In this document: piece after piece, positions 16,453 through 26,000 of the stretch
Numbering within the stretch: the stretch's first letter is position 1
How the letters are laid out: each line of letters begins with the position of its first letter
Translations under genes and position numbers: made by a program
Notes under the pieces: model-generated
The model's database searches: none
What the model saw: the letters and a program-made list of their open reading frames with translations, nothing else
What the model was told of the DNA's origin: nothing
Source of the DNA: Desulfatibacillum alkenivorans DSM 16219
GTDB lineage: Bacteria > Desulfobacterota > Desulfobacteria > Desulfobacterales > Desulfatibacillaceae
Assembly (NCBI RefSeq): GCF_900142135.1
Contig: NZ_FQZU01000023.1
Span: forward strand, 1 to 64,000
Direction: 5' to 3'
Length of the DNA stretch: 64,000 nt

Positions 16453-17433
16453 ATGAGCCTGGATAACAACAAACCGGTTTTGGTCTACTACACCATGTTG
16501 AACTACGCCCCGGCGGCGGAAAAACTCATGACCGATAATTTTCGGGTGATCATCCTGGAAAACCCGGACGAACTCAAGCCCGTGGTCATGGATCGCGCCG
16601 AAGTGCTTCTGGCGCCCCTGGGCTATTACCTGGGCAGGGAGATCATGGACGCCTGCCCCAAGCTCAGGGCCATCGGCTCCAACACCACGGGCCATCCCCA
16701 CATTGACGTGGATTACGCCCGGGAAAAAGGCGTCAAGGTGGTGACCCTCAAGGACCATCAGGACTTTCTGGACACCATCACCCCCACGGCCGAGCTCACC
16801 TGGGGCCTGATCATCGCCCTGACCCGCAACATCGTCCCCGGCTTCAAATCCGTGCTGGACGGCCAATGGGCCCGATGGCCCTTCGGCGGCAAGGCCATGC
16901 TCTCCCGCATGAGCCTGGGCGTGGCCGGTCTTGGCAGGCTGGGCAAGCTGGTGGCTTCCTACGGCGTTGCATTCGGCATGGACGTCAAGTATTACGATCC
17001 TTTCGTGGAAAAATCCCCGGTGGAGGGCGTGACAAGACTTTCCTCCATGGAATCGCTGGTGGAGAGCAGCGACATCGTGACGATTCACATCCCCCACGAG
17101 CCGGAAACCGAAAACCTGTTCTCCTCCGAAATGTTCGATAAATTCAAGGACGGCGCCTTTTTCGTCAACACCTCCCGGGGCGAGTTGGTGGATCACGACG
17201 CCTTGCTGAAAGCCCTGGAGTCCGGCAAGCTGGCCGGCGCGGCCGTGGACGTCCTGGACGGCGAGTTCGACCCGGATTTTGTGAACAAAGTCCTGGATCA
17301 ACCTCTGGTGAAATACGCCCAAGAGCACGACAACCTGATCATCACTCCCCATATCGGCGGGTCCACCCTGGACGCATGGAGCCTGACCCAGGAATACACC
17401 ATTGCCAAGATCATCGAGGGGCTGGGGCTGTAA
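16453..17433 (+). CDS. D-2-hydroxyacid dehydrogenase (SerA-like)
   Basis: 326 residues. The NAD motif is GLGRLG (159-164). Catalytic residues are Arg242 in NTSRGELVD, Glu271 in GAAVDVLDGE and His300 in TPHIGGST, all in the expected order. It lacks the C-terminal ACT regulatory domain of standard phosphoglycerate dehydrogenases. The family oxidises or reduces 2-hydroxy acids with NAD(H). It sits directly before a CMP-nonulosonate synthetase gene, so it may supply a 2-keto acid or a modified side chain for the surface glycan. A housekeeping serine role is possible but less likely here. Confidence 0.88.
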   Translation: MSLDNNKPVLVYYTMLNYAPAAEKLMTDNFRVIILENPDELKPVVMDRAEVLLAPLGYYLGREIMDACPKLRAIGSNTTGHPHIDVDYAREKGVKVVTLKDHQDFLDTITPTAELTWGLIIALTRNIVPGFKSVLDGQWARWPFGGKAMLSRMSLGVAGLGRLGKLVASYGVAFGMDVKYYDPFVEKSPVEGVTRLSSMESLVESSDIVTIHIPHEPETENLFSSEMFDKFKDGAFFVNTSRGELVDHDALLKALESGKLAGAAVDVLDGEFDPDFVNKVLDQPLVKYAQEHDNLIITPHIGGSTLDAWSLTQEYTIAKIIEGLGL

Positions 17434-17486
17434 ATCGCCCCTAATGAAATTAATGGATGGATGGAAAGCGGCGAGGATATTTAAAT

Positions 17487-18215
17487 ATGAGTGAAGATTA
17501 CGAAATTCTCGGACTCATCCCGGCGCGGGGCGGCTCCAAGTCCTTGCATAAAAAGAATATTGCATTGTTGGGCGGCCATCCCCTTTTAACCTGGGTGGCC
17601 CGGGCCGGAAAGCAATCCCAAAGCCTGTCGCGCATCCTGTGCTCCACGGACGACGAGGATATTGCCTCGGTTTGCCGTGAGCACGACATAGAAGTCGCCG
17701 AGCGTCCCCCTGAATTGGGCCAGGACGACACCCACATCGTAGACGTGATGGTGGACCTGGTCAAAACCCTGGAGGAAAGGGAGGGCTATCGCCCCAAGGC
17801 CGTGGCCCTGCTGCAGCCCACCTCGCCCTTTTTGCTGGCAGAGCATGTTGACGATTGCTGCCGGGCGCTCATGGCCGATCCCAAGGCCCATTCGGCCCAG
17901 ACCATCAGCCGCTTTCCCTCCATTTTTCACGCCTTCAACCAAAGGATTATTGAGGACGAAGGCTACGTGCGCTTTCGCTACATGGAGGAGCGCAAGGTCT
18001 GCTACAACAAGCAGCGTAAGCCCGAGCATTTCATCCTGGGCAATTTCATCGTCACAACCACCGAGGCTTTGATTAACGAACGGGAAGTCTTCGCCCTGCC
18101 TTCCATACCCGTGGAGGTCCCCTATTCCTATGCCCTGGACGTGGACGGCCCCGAGGATTTTGAAACCGCTGAATGGTATTTGAAAAGCGGCAAGGTAAAG
18201 GGTTTTGATCTATAA
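17487..18215 (+). CDS. neuA: CMP-nonulosonate (acylneuraminate) cytidylyltransferase
   Basis: 242 residues from the ATG at 17487, which has GAGGA about 10 bases upstream; a longer frame with ATG at 17457 is possible. The signature PARGGSKSLHKKNI lies at residues 12-25, and LLQPTSPFLLAEHVDDCCRA gives the substrate-binding region. The family activates sialic-acid-like sugars with CTP. neuB and neuC homologues follow 1.1 and 2.1 kb downstream on the same strand. Which nonulosonate is used (Neu5Ac or another) cannot be set from this protein. Confidence 0.9.
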   Translation: MSEDYEILGLIPARGGSKSLHKKNIALLGGHPLLTWVARAGKQSQSLSRILCSTDDEDIASVCREHDIEVAERPPELGQDDTHIVDVMVDLVKTLEEREGYRPKAVALLQPTSPFLLAEHVDDCCRALMADPKAHSAQTISRFPSIFHAFNQRIIEDEGYVRFRYMEERKVCYNKQRKPEHFILGNFIVTTTEALINEREVFALPSIPVEVPYSYALDVDGPEDFETAEWYLKSGKVKGFDL

Positions 18216-18264
18216 ATTATAAGGCGGATCGCGTCTTAACCCCTATGAAAGAATGAGGCGTTTC

Positions 18265-19329
18265 ATGAAAGAAACGGATAAACAAAGCGCAAGCACTTAC
18301 GATTTTGTGCAGCAAACCGGCCGGGACAAGTATTTCGCCGCCAGGGACAGGGAGATCGCCCTGCTTTCCGACGGCGCCGGCGGCATCAAGCCCGAGTTCG
18401 CTGAGCCCGTGGAAAAATGCCCGGTCTGCGGCTGCGGCCAAAGCGAGCTATGGTTCAAAAAGCAGGGCTTTGAATTCCGGCGCTGCAAAAACACGTCTGT
18501 ATGCGGCCATATTTTCGGCAATCCCCAGATCAACGAAGACGCCCTGAACGACTGCTATCGCGGCGCGGGCGAAGGCGGCGAGTGCGCCGAGGTTTCCGCC
18601 AACGACCTGTGGATCGAGGTTCTGCTCTCCCAGGCCAACGCGTCATACGACAAAGGCAAGTACCAGCGCGGCATCGACGCCATGCAGACGGCTCTGGGAA
18701 CGGACAAGCCGGGCCGGGTTCTGGATATCGGCTGCTCCATCGGCCATTTTCTGGCCCTGGCCAAGGAAGCCGGCTGGGACGCCGTGGGCCTGGAACTGAA
18801 CGAAAAGGCCGTGGCTTATGCCACCAAGGAGCTTGGCCTGGACGTGCGCCCTCAGTTGCTGGACGAGGCCGGCTTCCCGCCCGAATCCTTTGATGTGGTC
18901 ACCCTCTGGGGCGTTATCGAGCACTTGAAACGGCCTGTTGAGGTAATCAGCCAGATCGCCGAAATCCTCAAACCCGGCGGCATCCTCCTGACCTTTTGCC
19001 CCAACGGCGCCAGCATGGTCTGCCGGGTCCTGCGGGAGCACGCAGCCACGTTCGACGGCCGGAACCATCCCTCCTACTTCACGCCCCAAAGCATCAAGTA
19101 CGTCATGGAGCAATCCGGGCTGGAAAATATAGCCATTTCCTTTCATCAGCCGGACCTGGACGCGGTGTTGAATTACCTGGAAGGCAGGGATCCTTACTTG
19201 CGGGATGAGCAGGAAAAAGGCCCTCTGCACGCATTCTTTTCCGGCGAAAACAGGCCCAAGGCCGAGGATTTCATCCGGGAAAACGGATACGGCTACAAGA
19301 TGATGACCTTAAACAGAAAGCCGGTATAA
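18265..19329 (+). CDS. SAM-dependent methyltransferase with zinc-ribbon-like N-terminus
   Basis: 354 residues. The cysteine-rich N-terminus KCPVCGCG (Cys52, 55, 57) with Cys74 and Cys80 looks like a zinc site. The SAM motif is RVLDIGCSIGHFLALAKEAG (151-170), followed by FDVVTLWGVIEHLKRP and LKPGGILLTFCPN, characteristic of class I methyltransferases (Methyltransf_23-like). GAGG lies six bases before the ATG at 18265, preferred over the ATG at 18253. It stands between neuA and neuB, so it may methylate the nonulosonate or a partner sugar. The acceptor is unknown. Confidence 0.82.
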   Translation: MKETDKQSASTYDFVQQTGRDKYFAARDREIALLSDGAGGIKPEFAEPVEKCPVCGCGQSELWFKKQGFEFRRCKNTSVCGHIFGNPQINEDALNDCYRGAGEGGECAEVSANDLWIEVLLSQANASYDKGKYQRGIDAMQTALGTDKPGRVLDIGCSIGHFLALAKEAGWDAVGLELNEKAVAYATKELGLDVRPQLLDEAGFPPESFDVVTLWGVIEHLKRPVEVISQIAEILKPGGILLTFCPNGASMVCRVLREHAATFDGRNHPSYFTPQSIKYVMEQSGLENIAISFHQPDLDAVLNYLEGRDPYLRDEQEKGPLHAFFSGENRPKAEDFIRENGYGYKMMTLNRKPV

Positions 19330-19338
19330 GAGGGCGCC

Positions 19339-20364
19339 ATGGCCTTTGAATTTGCCAATCAGTTTGAGATTGACGGACGCCCCGTGGGCGCCGGATGCCC
19401 GGTGTACATCATCGCCGAGGCGGGCGTGGCCCATTTCGGCAGTTTGAAAAAAGCCTATGACCTGGTGGATCTTGCCGTGGAAGCCGGAGCGGACGCCGTC
19501 AAGTTCCAGGTGTTTCAGGCGCGCAAACTCATCTCCAGCGCCTCCCGGGAATGGATCGACCGTTTGTCCTCCAGGGAGCTGCCTTACGATTCCTTTGTGA
19601 AAATCGCCCAATACTGCCGGGAAAAATGCATCACATTTTTCGCCACGGCCCACGACGAGCCCAGCCTGGACTTTTTGGATTCCCTGGAAACGCCTGTGTA
19701 TAAAATCGGATCGGGCGAAGTGGAAAACTGGCCCTTTATCCGCAAGGTCGCCCAAAAGGGCAAGCCGGTGATTTTATCCACGGGCATGTACACGGAAGAG
19801 CAAATGCAAGAGGCCGTGGACATCTTCGCCAAGGCGGGCAACCCCCAACTGGCCGTGCTTCATTGCGTCACGGCCTATCCCACGGCGCCCCGGCTGATCA
19901 ATCTCCGCGCTATCAAAGCCATTCAAGACATGGGCGTGATCGCCGGGTATTCGGACCACACCATGGGGTATCACATCCCTCTGGCCGCCGTGGCCATGGG
20001 CGCAGCCGTCATTGAAAAGCACATCACCCTGGATTACGACGTGCCCAACGCCCAGGACTGGAAAGTCTCCTGCGGGCCGGACGACCTGCATCTTTTTGTG
20101 GAGCAGGTCCGGGAGGTGGAGGAAAGCCTGGGCAGCGGGGCTAAAAGCCCCAATAAGGCCGAAAAGCAAAGCCTGGCCTGGGCCCGCAAAAGCATCGTCT
20201 CGGCCTGCGCCATCAGCGCCGGCCAGTGCATCACCGAAGACATGCTGGTGTGCAAAAGGCCCGGAACCGGCATTTCCCCCGCCGAATTTGAAAAGGTTCT
20301 GGGCAGGGAGGCGGCCGTTGACATCCGGGAAGACGAATTGATTACATGGGAGCAATTGCGTTGA
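19339..20364 (+). CDS. neuB: N-acetylneuraminate synthase family protein
   Basis: 341 residues, the usual NeuB length. The TIM-barrel part holds YIIAEAGVAHFGSLKKAYDL, VKFQVFQARKL, YKIGSGEVENWPF, ILSTGMYT, GYSDHTMGY and EKHITLD, all diagnostic of the family. The C-terminal part (about 285-341) is an SAF/antifreeze-like domain (VSACAISAGQCITEDMLVCK). The enzyme condenses phosphoenolpyruvate with an N-acylmannosamine-type sugar to give a nonulosonic acid. neuC follows at once, supplying the ManNAc-like precursor. Confidence 0.93.
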   Translation: MAFEFANQFEIDGRPVGAGCPVYIIAEAGVAHFGSLKKAYDLVDLAVEAGADAVKFQVFQARKLISSASREWIDRLSSRELPYDSFVKIAQYCREKCITFFATAHDEPSLDFLDSLETPVYKIGSGEVENWPFIRKVAQKGKPVILSTGMYTEEQMQEAVDIFAKAGNPQLAVLHCVTAYPTAPRLINLRAIKAIQDMGVIAGYSDHTMGYHIPLAAVAMGAAVIEKHITLDYDVPNAQDWKVSCGPDDLHLFVEQVREVEESLGSGAKSPNKAEKQSLAWARKSIVSACAISAGQCITEDMLVCKRPGTGISPAEFEKVLGREAAVDIREDELITWEQLR

Positions 20365-20366
20365 AA

Positions 20367-21515
20367 ATGAAACTATGCCTGGTCATCACTACGAGAGGCA
20401 ATTACGCCAAGGTCAAGTCCATCATACAGGCCGCGGAAAACGACCCGGACGTGGAACTGCAGATCATCGTGGGGGGCGGCGCCATTCTGGCCAAGTACGG
20501 CAACATCGCCGATTCCCTCACAACCATGGGCGTGAACGTGGATCGGCGCATCCATTTTCTGGTGGAAGGCGAAACCCCGGTCACCATGGCCAAAAGCGCC
20601 GGCTTGGCCGTCAGCGAGTTCACTACGGCTTTTGAAAACCTCCAGCCGGACGTGGTCATGGTCATCGCAGACCGCTTCGAATGCCTGTCCATCGCCATGA
20701 CCGCCTCGTACATGAATATCCCCGTGGCGCACATGGAAGGCGGCGAGGTTTCCGGCTCCATTGACGAAAGCATCCGCCACGCCATCACAAAACTCTCCCA
20801 TGTGCATTTCCCCGCCACCCGGGAAGCCGCGGACCGCATCATCAGAATGGGCGAAGCGCCCGAAACCGTGTTCCCCGTGGGCGCCACCAGTCTGGACGTC
20901 ATCGCCGGCCTGGATCTGGACAACCTGCAGCCGATTATGGAAAAGCAGGTTTCCGCAGGCGTGGGCGCCCGGGTGGACCTTGCCCAGCCTTATTTGACGG
21001 TCATCCAGCATCCGGTCACCACCGAGTACGCCGAAAATCTGGAGCACGTCAACCAGACCCTGAACGCCATCCACGAGCTGGGCATGGGAACTATATGGAT
21101 CTGGCCCAATATGGACGCGGGATCGGACGGCATATCCAAAGGCATCCGGATTTTTCGCGAGAAGCACGTGGACGCGCCCATGCACTTTTTCAAAAGCCTG
21201 CCCATCGAACATTACGCGCCCCTGCTTAAAAACGCCAAGGCCATTGTGGGCAATTCCTCCAGCGGCATTCGCGAGGCCGCCTTTCTGGGAACCCCCTGCG
21301 TGAACATCGGCTCCCGCCAGTCAGGCCGGGACCGGAGCAGCAACATTATCGACGTAGGCTACGACAAAGCCGAGATCAAAGCCGCCATCCAAAAACAGCT
21401 GGACCACGGCCGGTACGAAGAAAATCACATGTGGGGAGACGGCAAGGCCGGCCCGAAGATTTTGGAGATTTTAAAAACCTTTGATTTTACTATCCAAAAA
21501 CGGATTTGCTATTAG
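20367..21515 (+). CDS. neuC: UDP-N-acetylglucosamine 2-epimerase (hydrolysing) family protein
   Basis: 382 residues from the ATG at 20367; a TTG at 20361 with GGAG eight bases before it is an equally good start and would overlap the neuB stop. Family signs are HMEGGEVSGSIDESIRHAI in the active-site region, FPVGATSLDV, HPVTTEYA, and GNSSSGIREAAFLGTPCVNI near the C-terminus. The NeuC type hydrolyses UDP-GlcNAc while epimerising C2 to give ManNAc, the NeuB substrate. LegG/NnaA-type relatives act on diacetamido sugars, but no aminotransferase for that pathway is present here. Confidence 0.9.
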   Translation: MKLCLVITTRGNYAKVKSIIQAAENDPDVELQIIVGGGAILAKYGNIADSLTTMGVNVDRRIHFLVEGETPVTMAKSAGLAVSEFTTAFENLQPDVVMVIADRFECLSIAMTASYMNIPVAHMEGGEVSGSIDESIRHAITKLSHVHFPATREAADRIIRMGEAPETVFPVGATSLDVIAGLDLDNLQPIMEKQVSAGVGARVDLAQPYLTVIQHPVTTEYAENLEHVNQTLNAIHELGMGTIWIWPNMDAGSDGISKGIRIFREKHVDAPMHFFKSLPIEHYAPLLKNAKAIVGNSSSGIREAAFLGTPCVNIGSRQSGRDRSSNIIDVGYDKAEIKAAIQKQLDHGRYEENHMWGDGKAGPKILEILKTFDFTIQKRICY

Positions 21516-21531
21516 GAGCGCCGCCTTTTTT

Positions 21532-22914
21532 ATGCAAGACAAGCCGTACATATTCTTACCCGTTGAAACCAAAGTGCGGGAACTGCATTCCAAAACCTTG
21601 CTTGCCTGTTATGCGGCGGAAGCCGGGTTCTCCGTTGTATTGGGCCAGCAGGCGGAGCTTTTACGCCGCATTAAATTTCTTCCCGCCGGCATCTATGTGG
21701 AAAAGGGCGTGGCCCCCATGAAAGCGCCGGGAGTTCGCCTTCTAAAGGATCTTGGCCATAAGGTCGCCGCCTGGTGTGAAGAGGGGCTGGTCATTGTGGA
21801 TCAGGAAACCTACGCCAGGGACCGGGTTTCGGAGGAAGTGTTCTCCATGCTGGATGCTTTTTACGCCTGGGGCGAGGTCCAAGCGGGCGCCATTGCCCTG
21901 AAAATGGGGGATCAGACTGAAAAGACCGTAATCGCCGGCAATCCCCGGTTTGATCTGTTGCGGGAGCCGTATCGGATTATTTTTGAAAAGGACGCTCAAG
22001 ATATCCGATCCCGGCATGGCGAATTTTTGCTTGTGAACACCAACTTCGGCCTGTTCAATAATTTTTTTGGGCGGGATTATTTTGTGGAAAATCTCATGCG
22101 CCGCTATGGGCGCATTCAAGGCCCGGAGCACGAAGCCTTTCTGAAAGAATGGGTGGCCCATGTAGGCAGGGTTTTCGAGGCGTACAAGGCCTTTTTGCCG
22201 GCTCTCAGCAAAGCGTTTCCGAACCTGAAAATCGTCCTGCGGCCCCATCCGTCGGAAAATCACGAAGAATGGAAAGAGGCCGCCCGCGGCTTGTCCAATG
22301 TAGAGGTCATCCACCAAGGCAATGTCATCCCCTGGATATTGGCTTCCAGGGTCCTGGTGCATAATTCATGCACCACAGGAGTGGAATCCTATATACTCGG
22401 CAAACCCGTAGTCGCATATCGGCCGGTGCTTTCTCCCGTCTATGAGTATGAGTTGCCCAAAGCCGTCAGCATCTCCGCTTTTTCCCAAGAAGAAACAATT
22501 CAGGTGATCCAAGATTGTCTGGATGACAAACTCAAGACGGCGCCTGAGATCGCCGTGGGCCGAAAATACGCGAGAAACATTGACGGGCCGTACTCCTGCG
22601 AGACCATCGTCGAGTCATTAAAAGCTCTTGCCCAAGAAAGGCGTCCGGAATCTTATGGGGCCTTAAAAGCCGCCAGGGCGCGTTTGTCCTGGATAGCCAA
22701 AGACGGTTTGTATGGCGCAAAGGTAATGGTCAATAATCTGATCGGCCGCAAGGGAGAGTATCAGGAGTACGAAAAACAAAAAACCGGAGTCATCAAACAC
22801 AAGGAAGTGGAGGATATTATTCGCGCGTTCGCTCAATCTTCCGGGCTGTTTTCCTCCGTTCATGCAAAAACGCTCAATGGCGCTAAGATGTGTCTGAAGA
22901 TTACAAAAGACTAA
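21532..22914 (+). CDS. Surface carbohydrate biosynthesis protein (GT-B like)
   Basis: 460 residues from the ATG at 21532 (MQDKPYIFLPVETKVRELHS). The opening is typical of proteins annotated as surface carbohydrate biosynthesis proteins. NLKIVLRPHPSENHEEWKEA and a later VLVHNSCTTGVESYILGKPV match the nucleotide-sugar-binding loops of GT-B transferases. The last 130 residues are charged and may form a separate domain. It follows neuC with 16 bases between them and is similar in type to the gene at 15067. It may transfer the CMP-nonulosonate; this is inference. Confidence 0.72.
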   Translation: MQDKPYIFLPVETKVRELHSKTLLACYAAEAGFSVVLGQQAELLRRIKFLPAGIYVEKGVAPMKAPGVRLLKDLGHKVAAWCEEGLVIVDQETYARDRVSEEVFSMLDAFYAWGEVQAGAIALKMGDQTEKTVIAGNPRFDLLREPYRIIFEKDAQDIRSRHGEFLLVNTNFGLFNNFFGRDYFVENLMRRYGRIQGPEHEAFLKEWVAHVGRVFEAYKAFLPALSKAFPNLKIVLRPHPSENHEEWKEAARGLSNVEVIHQGNVIPWILASRVLVHNSCTTGVESYILGKPVVAYRPVLSPVYEYELPKAVSISAFSQEETIQVIQDCLDDKLKTAPEIAVGRKYARNIDGPYSCETIVESLKALAQERRPESYGALKAARARLSWIAKDGLYGAKVMVNNLIGRKGEYQEYEKQKTGVIKHKEVEDIIRAFAQSSGLFSSVHAKTLNGAKMCLKITKD

Positions 22915-22939
22915 CCGGCTGCGGAGGGCCTGCAGGAAA

Positions 22940-23686
22940 ATGGATATGAGAGAAGTTAATAATAAAACGGGTCTTTTTCTGGAAACTATGGTCCGGCAGG
23001 GATTGTATGCGCATCCGAAAAGGCTGCAGTTCAAGATGAACAGGCTATTCCGGGATATTGATTTTCACGGCAAGCGAGTTTTGGACATAGGGGCCGGGGC
23101 GGGGCTATATACCTTTTATGCAGCCTGTCAGGGCGCGAAAGAAGTGGTCTCCATCGAACCGGAAGCAGACGGAAGCACCACCGGAGTGACGGAAAAGTTT
23201 TATTTTCTGCAACGGCAATTAGGCCTGGAAAACGTCACGCACAAGGCCGCGACTCTCCAGGATTTTGAAGCGGACGGCCGCGTCTTTGACGTCATCATGC
23301 TGTACGACTCTATCAACCACTTGGACGAAAACGCCTGCATTCATTTGCTGGAAGACCAGGAATCCTGGAATATTTATAAGAACTTATGTTCTAAGATTTT
23401 CCATATGGCCGGGCCGGGCGCAAAAATTATTGCCTGTGATTGCGGCAGAAACAATTTTTTCGATAAGATAAATATCACCAATCCTTTTGCGCCCTCCATA
23501 GAATGGCATAAGCACCAGAATCCTGAAACCTGGGTCAGGCTTCTAGCGGGCGCGGGTTTTACAAACCCAATTGTGCGTTGGCATCCCCCAAACATTTTGG
23601 GCGCCTTGGGCGACTCCCTGCTGGGAAATTCTGCGGCGGCCTATTTTTTTACTAGTCATTTTCAATTGAATATGGAAGCGTCCTGA
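22940..23686 (+). CDS. Class I SAM-dependent methyltransferase
   Basis: 248 residues. The SAM motif is RVLDIGAGAGLYTFYAACQG with the acidic VVSIEPEADGS after it, then FDVIMLYDSINHLDE as motif IV. AT-rich codons and Lys/Asn-rich stretches set it slightly apart from its neighbours, suggesting recent arrival in the locus. It lies between a surface carbohydrate protein and a GT4 enzyme. The acceptor is not known; a sugar O-methyl transfer is the simplest idea. Confidence 0.8.
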   Translation: MDMREVNNKTGLFLETMVRQGLYAHPKRLQFKMNRLFRDIDFHGKRVLDIGAGAGLYTFYAACQGAKEVVSIEPEADGSTTGVTEKFYFLQRQLGLENVTHKAATLQDFEADGRVFDVIMLYDSINHLDENACIHLLEDQESWNIYKNLCSKIFHMAGPGAKIIACDCGRNNFFDKINITNPFAPSIEWHKHQNPETWVRLLAGAGFTNPIVRWHPPNILGALGDSLLGNSAAAYFFTSHFQLNMEAS

Positions 23687-23692
23687 GGCAGA

Positions 23693-24868
23693 GTGGGAAA
23701 CTCCATAAGACATAAAACGGATAAAATTCGTTTGCTATTATTGGCCAGCGCCCTGGACGCCGGAGGCGCCGAACGGCAACTGGTCGCTTTGGCCAAAGCC
23801 CTGGACAAAGACGCCTTTGAGGTGACTGTCTGCCTTTTTTACGAACGCGGCCCTTTGCTCAAGGACCTGGAAAACCAGCCGGGAATCGATATTTTTCTGT
23901 TGAATAAAAAAGGCCGGTGGGATCTGTTTTCCGCCTGCGCCCGACTCATCAAGGAGTTTCGCCGCCGCCGCATCCAGGCGGTGTACTCTTTTTTGCCCGG
24001 CCCCAATATCTATGCAATCCCCTGCGCCAGGCTGGCCGGCGGAGTCAAAGTGATCTGGGGCGTCCGGGCCTCGGACAAGGACTTGAACAGTGCGGGCTGG
24101 TTCGCCCGCATGTTTTATTTTGTGGAAAAAAGCCTGTCCGGCTTTCCCCATCTGATCGTCTCCAACTCCCAGGCCGGAGCGGCCGACGTCATAGCCCGGG
24201 GATTTCCCCAGGCCAAGGTGGAGGTGATCCACAACGGTATCGACGCAGCCAGGTTCGTAAAAAACGCGCAAAAGGGCAGGGTGCTGCGGGAAAAATGGGG
24301 CGCGCCCGAGGGCTGCACCGTGTTCGGCGTGGTCGCTTCCTTAAGGCCCATGAAAGGCCATCGATATTTCCTGGAGGCGGCACAACTCGTTTCAAAACAA
24401 GAAGATGACGTGCGCTTTGTGTGCGTGGGCCCCAAGCCCGGCCCGGCCCGGCGGGAGTTTGAAGACCTGGCCGTCCGGCTGGACGTGGCCGGCAAAGTGA
24501 TCTGGGCCGGCCCTCACTCGGACATGCCGGCCGTCTACGGCGCTTTGGACGTCCTGGTGTCCTCCTCGGTGGAGCACGAAGGCTTTTCCAATTCCATCGG
24601 CGAGGCCATGAGCTGCTCGCTTCCCTGCGTGGTCACGGACGTGGGAGACTCCGCCCTTATTGTGGGGGATTGCGGGATTGCCGTTCCGCCCCGAGACTCG
24701 GAAAAACTGGCCCGGGGCATGCTGGAAATCAGGAAGCGCATTGCAATTGAACCTGATTTATGTCAAAAAAACAGGTCAAGAATTCAGGATAATTTCGATG
24801 TGAGCTTACTGGCCGACAGGACCGCCCAGGCCGTTCGCAAAGTCCTGGGCAAGGACGAAAGCCGGTAA
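23693..24868 (+). CDS. Family 4 glycosyltransferase
   Basis: 391 residues in the GT-B fold. The N-terminal glycine loop is SALDAGGAERQLVALAKALD, the acceptor domain carries SFLPGPNIYA, and the C-terminal donor domain has VVASLRPMKGHRYFLEAAQL, VCVGPKPG, and VLVSSSVEHEGFSNSIGEAM with the family E(x7)E motif. A GTG start at 23693 is likely. It transfers a sugar from a nucleotide donor with retention of the anomeric configuration. It is the last transferase before the CapD and sulfoquinovose-synthase-like genes, so it may use one of their products. Confidence 0.9.
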   Translation: MGNSIRHKTDKIRLLLLASALDAGGAERQLVALAKALDKDAFEVTVCLFYERGPLLKDLENQPGIDIFLLNKKGRWDLFSACARLIKEFRRRRIQAVYSFLPGPNIYAIPCARLAGGVKVIWGVRASDKDLNSAGWFARMFYFVEKSLSGFPHLIVSNSQAGAADVIARGFPQAKVEVIHNGIDAARFVKNAQKGRVLREKWGAPEGCTVFGVVASLRPMKGHRYFLEAAQLVSKQEDDVRFVCVGPKPGPARREFEDLAVRLDVAGKVIWAGPHSDMPAVYGALDVLVSSSVEHEGFSNSIGEAMSCSLPCVVTDVGDSALIVGDCGIAVPPRDSEKLARGMLEIRKRIAIEPDLCQKNRSRIQDNFDVSLLADRTAQAVRKVLGKDESR

Positions 24869-24882
24869 GAAAGGGTAGTTGC

Positions 24883-25962
24883 ATGGAGTCATTCCTTAAA
24901 GGAAAGAGGGTGTTGGTCACCGGAGCCTGCGGCACGGTGGGTTCGGAACTGGTGCGCCAGTTGTTGGAAGAGCATCAGGTGGAGGAGCTGATCGGCCTGG
25001 ACAACAACGAAAGCGAGTTGTTTTTCCTGGAGCAGCGTTTTCAGAAGAACGCCAACGGCCGTTTTTTTCTGGCCGACGTCCGGGACGAACACAAGCTGGC
25101 CCGCAAGATGCGCGGCGTCCACGTTGTTTTTCATTCCGCAGCCTTCAAGCACGTGATCCTCTGCGAAAAATCCCCCTTTGAAGCGGTCCGCACCAATATC
25201 ATGGGCGTGCAGAACATCATCACGGCCGCGGCCGACAACAAGGTGGAGCGGGTCATCTTCACCAGTTCGGATAAAGCCGTAAACCCCACCAACGTCATGG
25301 GCACTTCCAAGCTCATGGGCGAACGCCTCATGACCGCTGCCGACTCCAACTCCCGGGACGGCGGCCCCATTTATGCCTCCACCCGTTTCGGCAATGTGCT
25401 CGGCTCCCGGGGATCGGTCATCCCCATATTCCGGGAGCAAATCCGCAAGGGCGGCCCCGTCACCCTGACCGATCCCGGCATGACCCGCTTTATCATGAGC
25501 CTGCCCCAGGCCGTGCAGCTGGTGATCGACTCCGCCTCCCTGGCTTGCGGCGGCGAGGTCTTTGTCACAAAAATGCCCTCCATCAAAATCAGCGATCTGG
25601 CCCAGGTGATGATCGACGAACTGGCCGCAGAATTCGGCCGCGATCCCCAGTCCATCGAGATAGCAAACATAGGCATCAAGCCCGGCGAGAAAATGTACGA
25701 GGAATTGATGAGCCACGAGGAAACCCGCAGAGTGTGGGAGCTTCCCAAGTACTTTGCGGTGCTGCCGGCGTTCACCTCCTTGTATCGCGAGGTTTCCTAC
25801 GATTACCCCCAGGTGGCGGGTAAAACAGTGGACAACCCTTATAACTCAGGCATCGAGGAAAACATGAGCCGGGAAGCCCTGGCCGCCTTTTTAAAGGAAA
25901 ACAACCTGCTATTTGAAGGCGATAAGGGGAAAGAGCACCCGAGTCAGCGTTATTTTCCCTAA
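24883..25962 (+). CDS. CapD/FlaA1-like nucleotide-sugar 4,6-dehydratase (soluble form)
   Basis: 359 residues with the dinucleotide motif TGACGTVGSELV, SAAFKHV, and TSSDKAVNPTNVMGTSK, where Met replaces the usual catalytic Tyr as is normal in the long CapD/FlaA1 group. IGIKPGEKMYEELMSHEETR is diagnostic of the family. It lacks the four N-terminal membrane helices of long CapD proteins, so it is a soluble variant. Known members dehydrate UDP-GlcNAc to 4-keto-6-deoxy sugars, sometimes with C5 inversion. No aminotransferase follows, so the keto product may be reduced or epimerised instead. Confidence 0.87.
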   Translation: MESFLKGKRVLVTGACGTVGSELVRQLLEEHQVEELIGLDNNESELFFLEQRFQKNANGRFFLADVRDEHKLARKMRGVHVVFHSAAFKHVILCEKSPFEAVRTNIMGVQNIITAAADNKVERVIFTSSDKAVNPTNVMGTSKLMGERLMTAADSNSRDGGPIYASTRFGNVLGSRGSVIPIFREQIRKGGPVTLTDPGMTRFIMSLPQAVQLVIDSASLACGGEVFVTKMPSIKISDLAQVMIDELAAEFGRDPQSIEIANIGIKPGEKMYEELMSHEETRRVWELPKYFAVLPAFTSLYREVSYDYPQVAGKTVDNPYNSGIEENMSREALAAFLKENNLLFEGDKGKEHPSQRYFP

Positions 25963-26000
25963 AAAGCATCTACATACAGATTGAATATACGGAGCGACTC

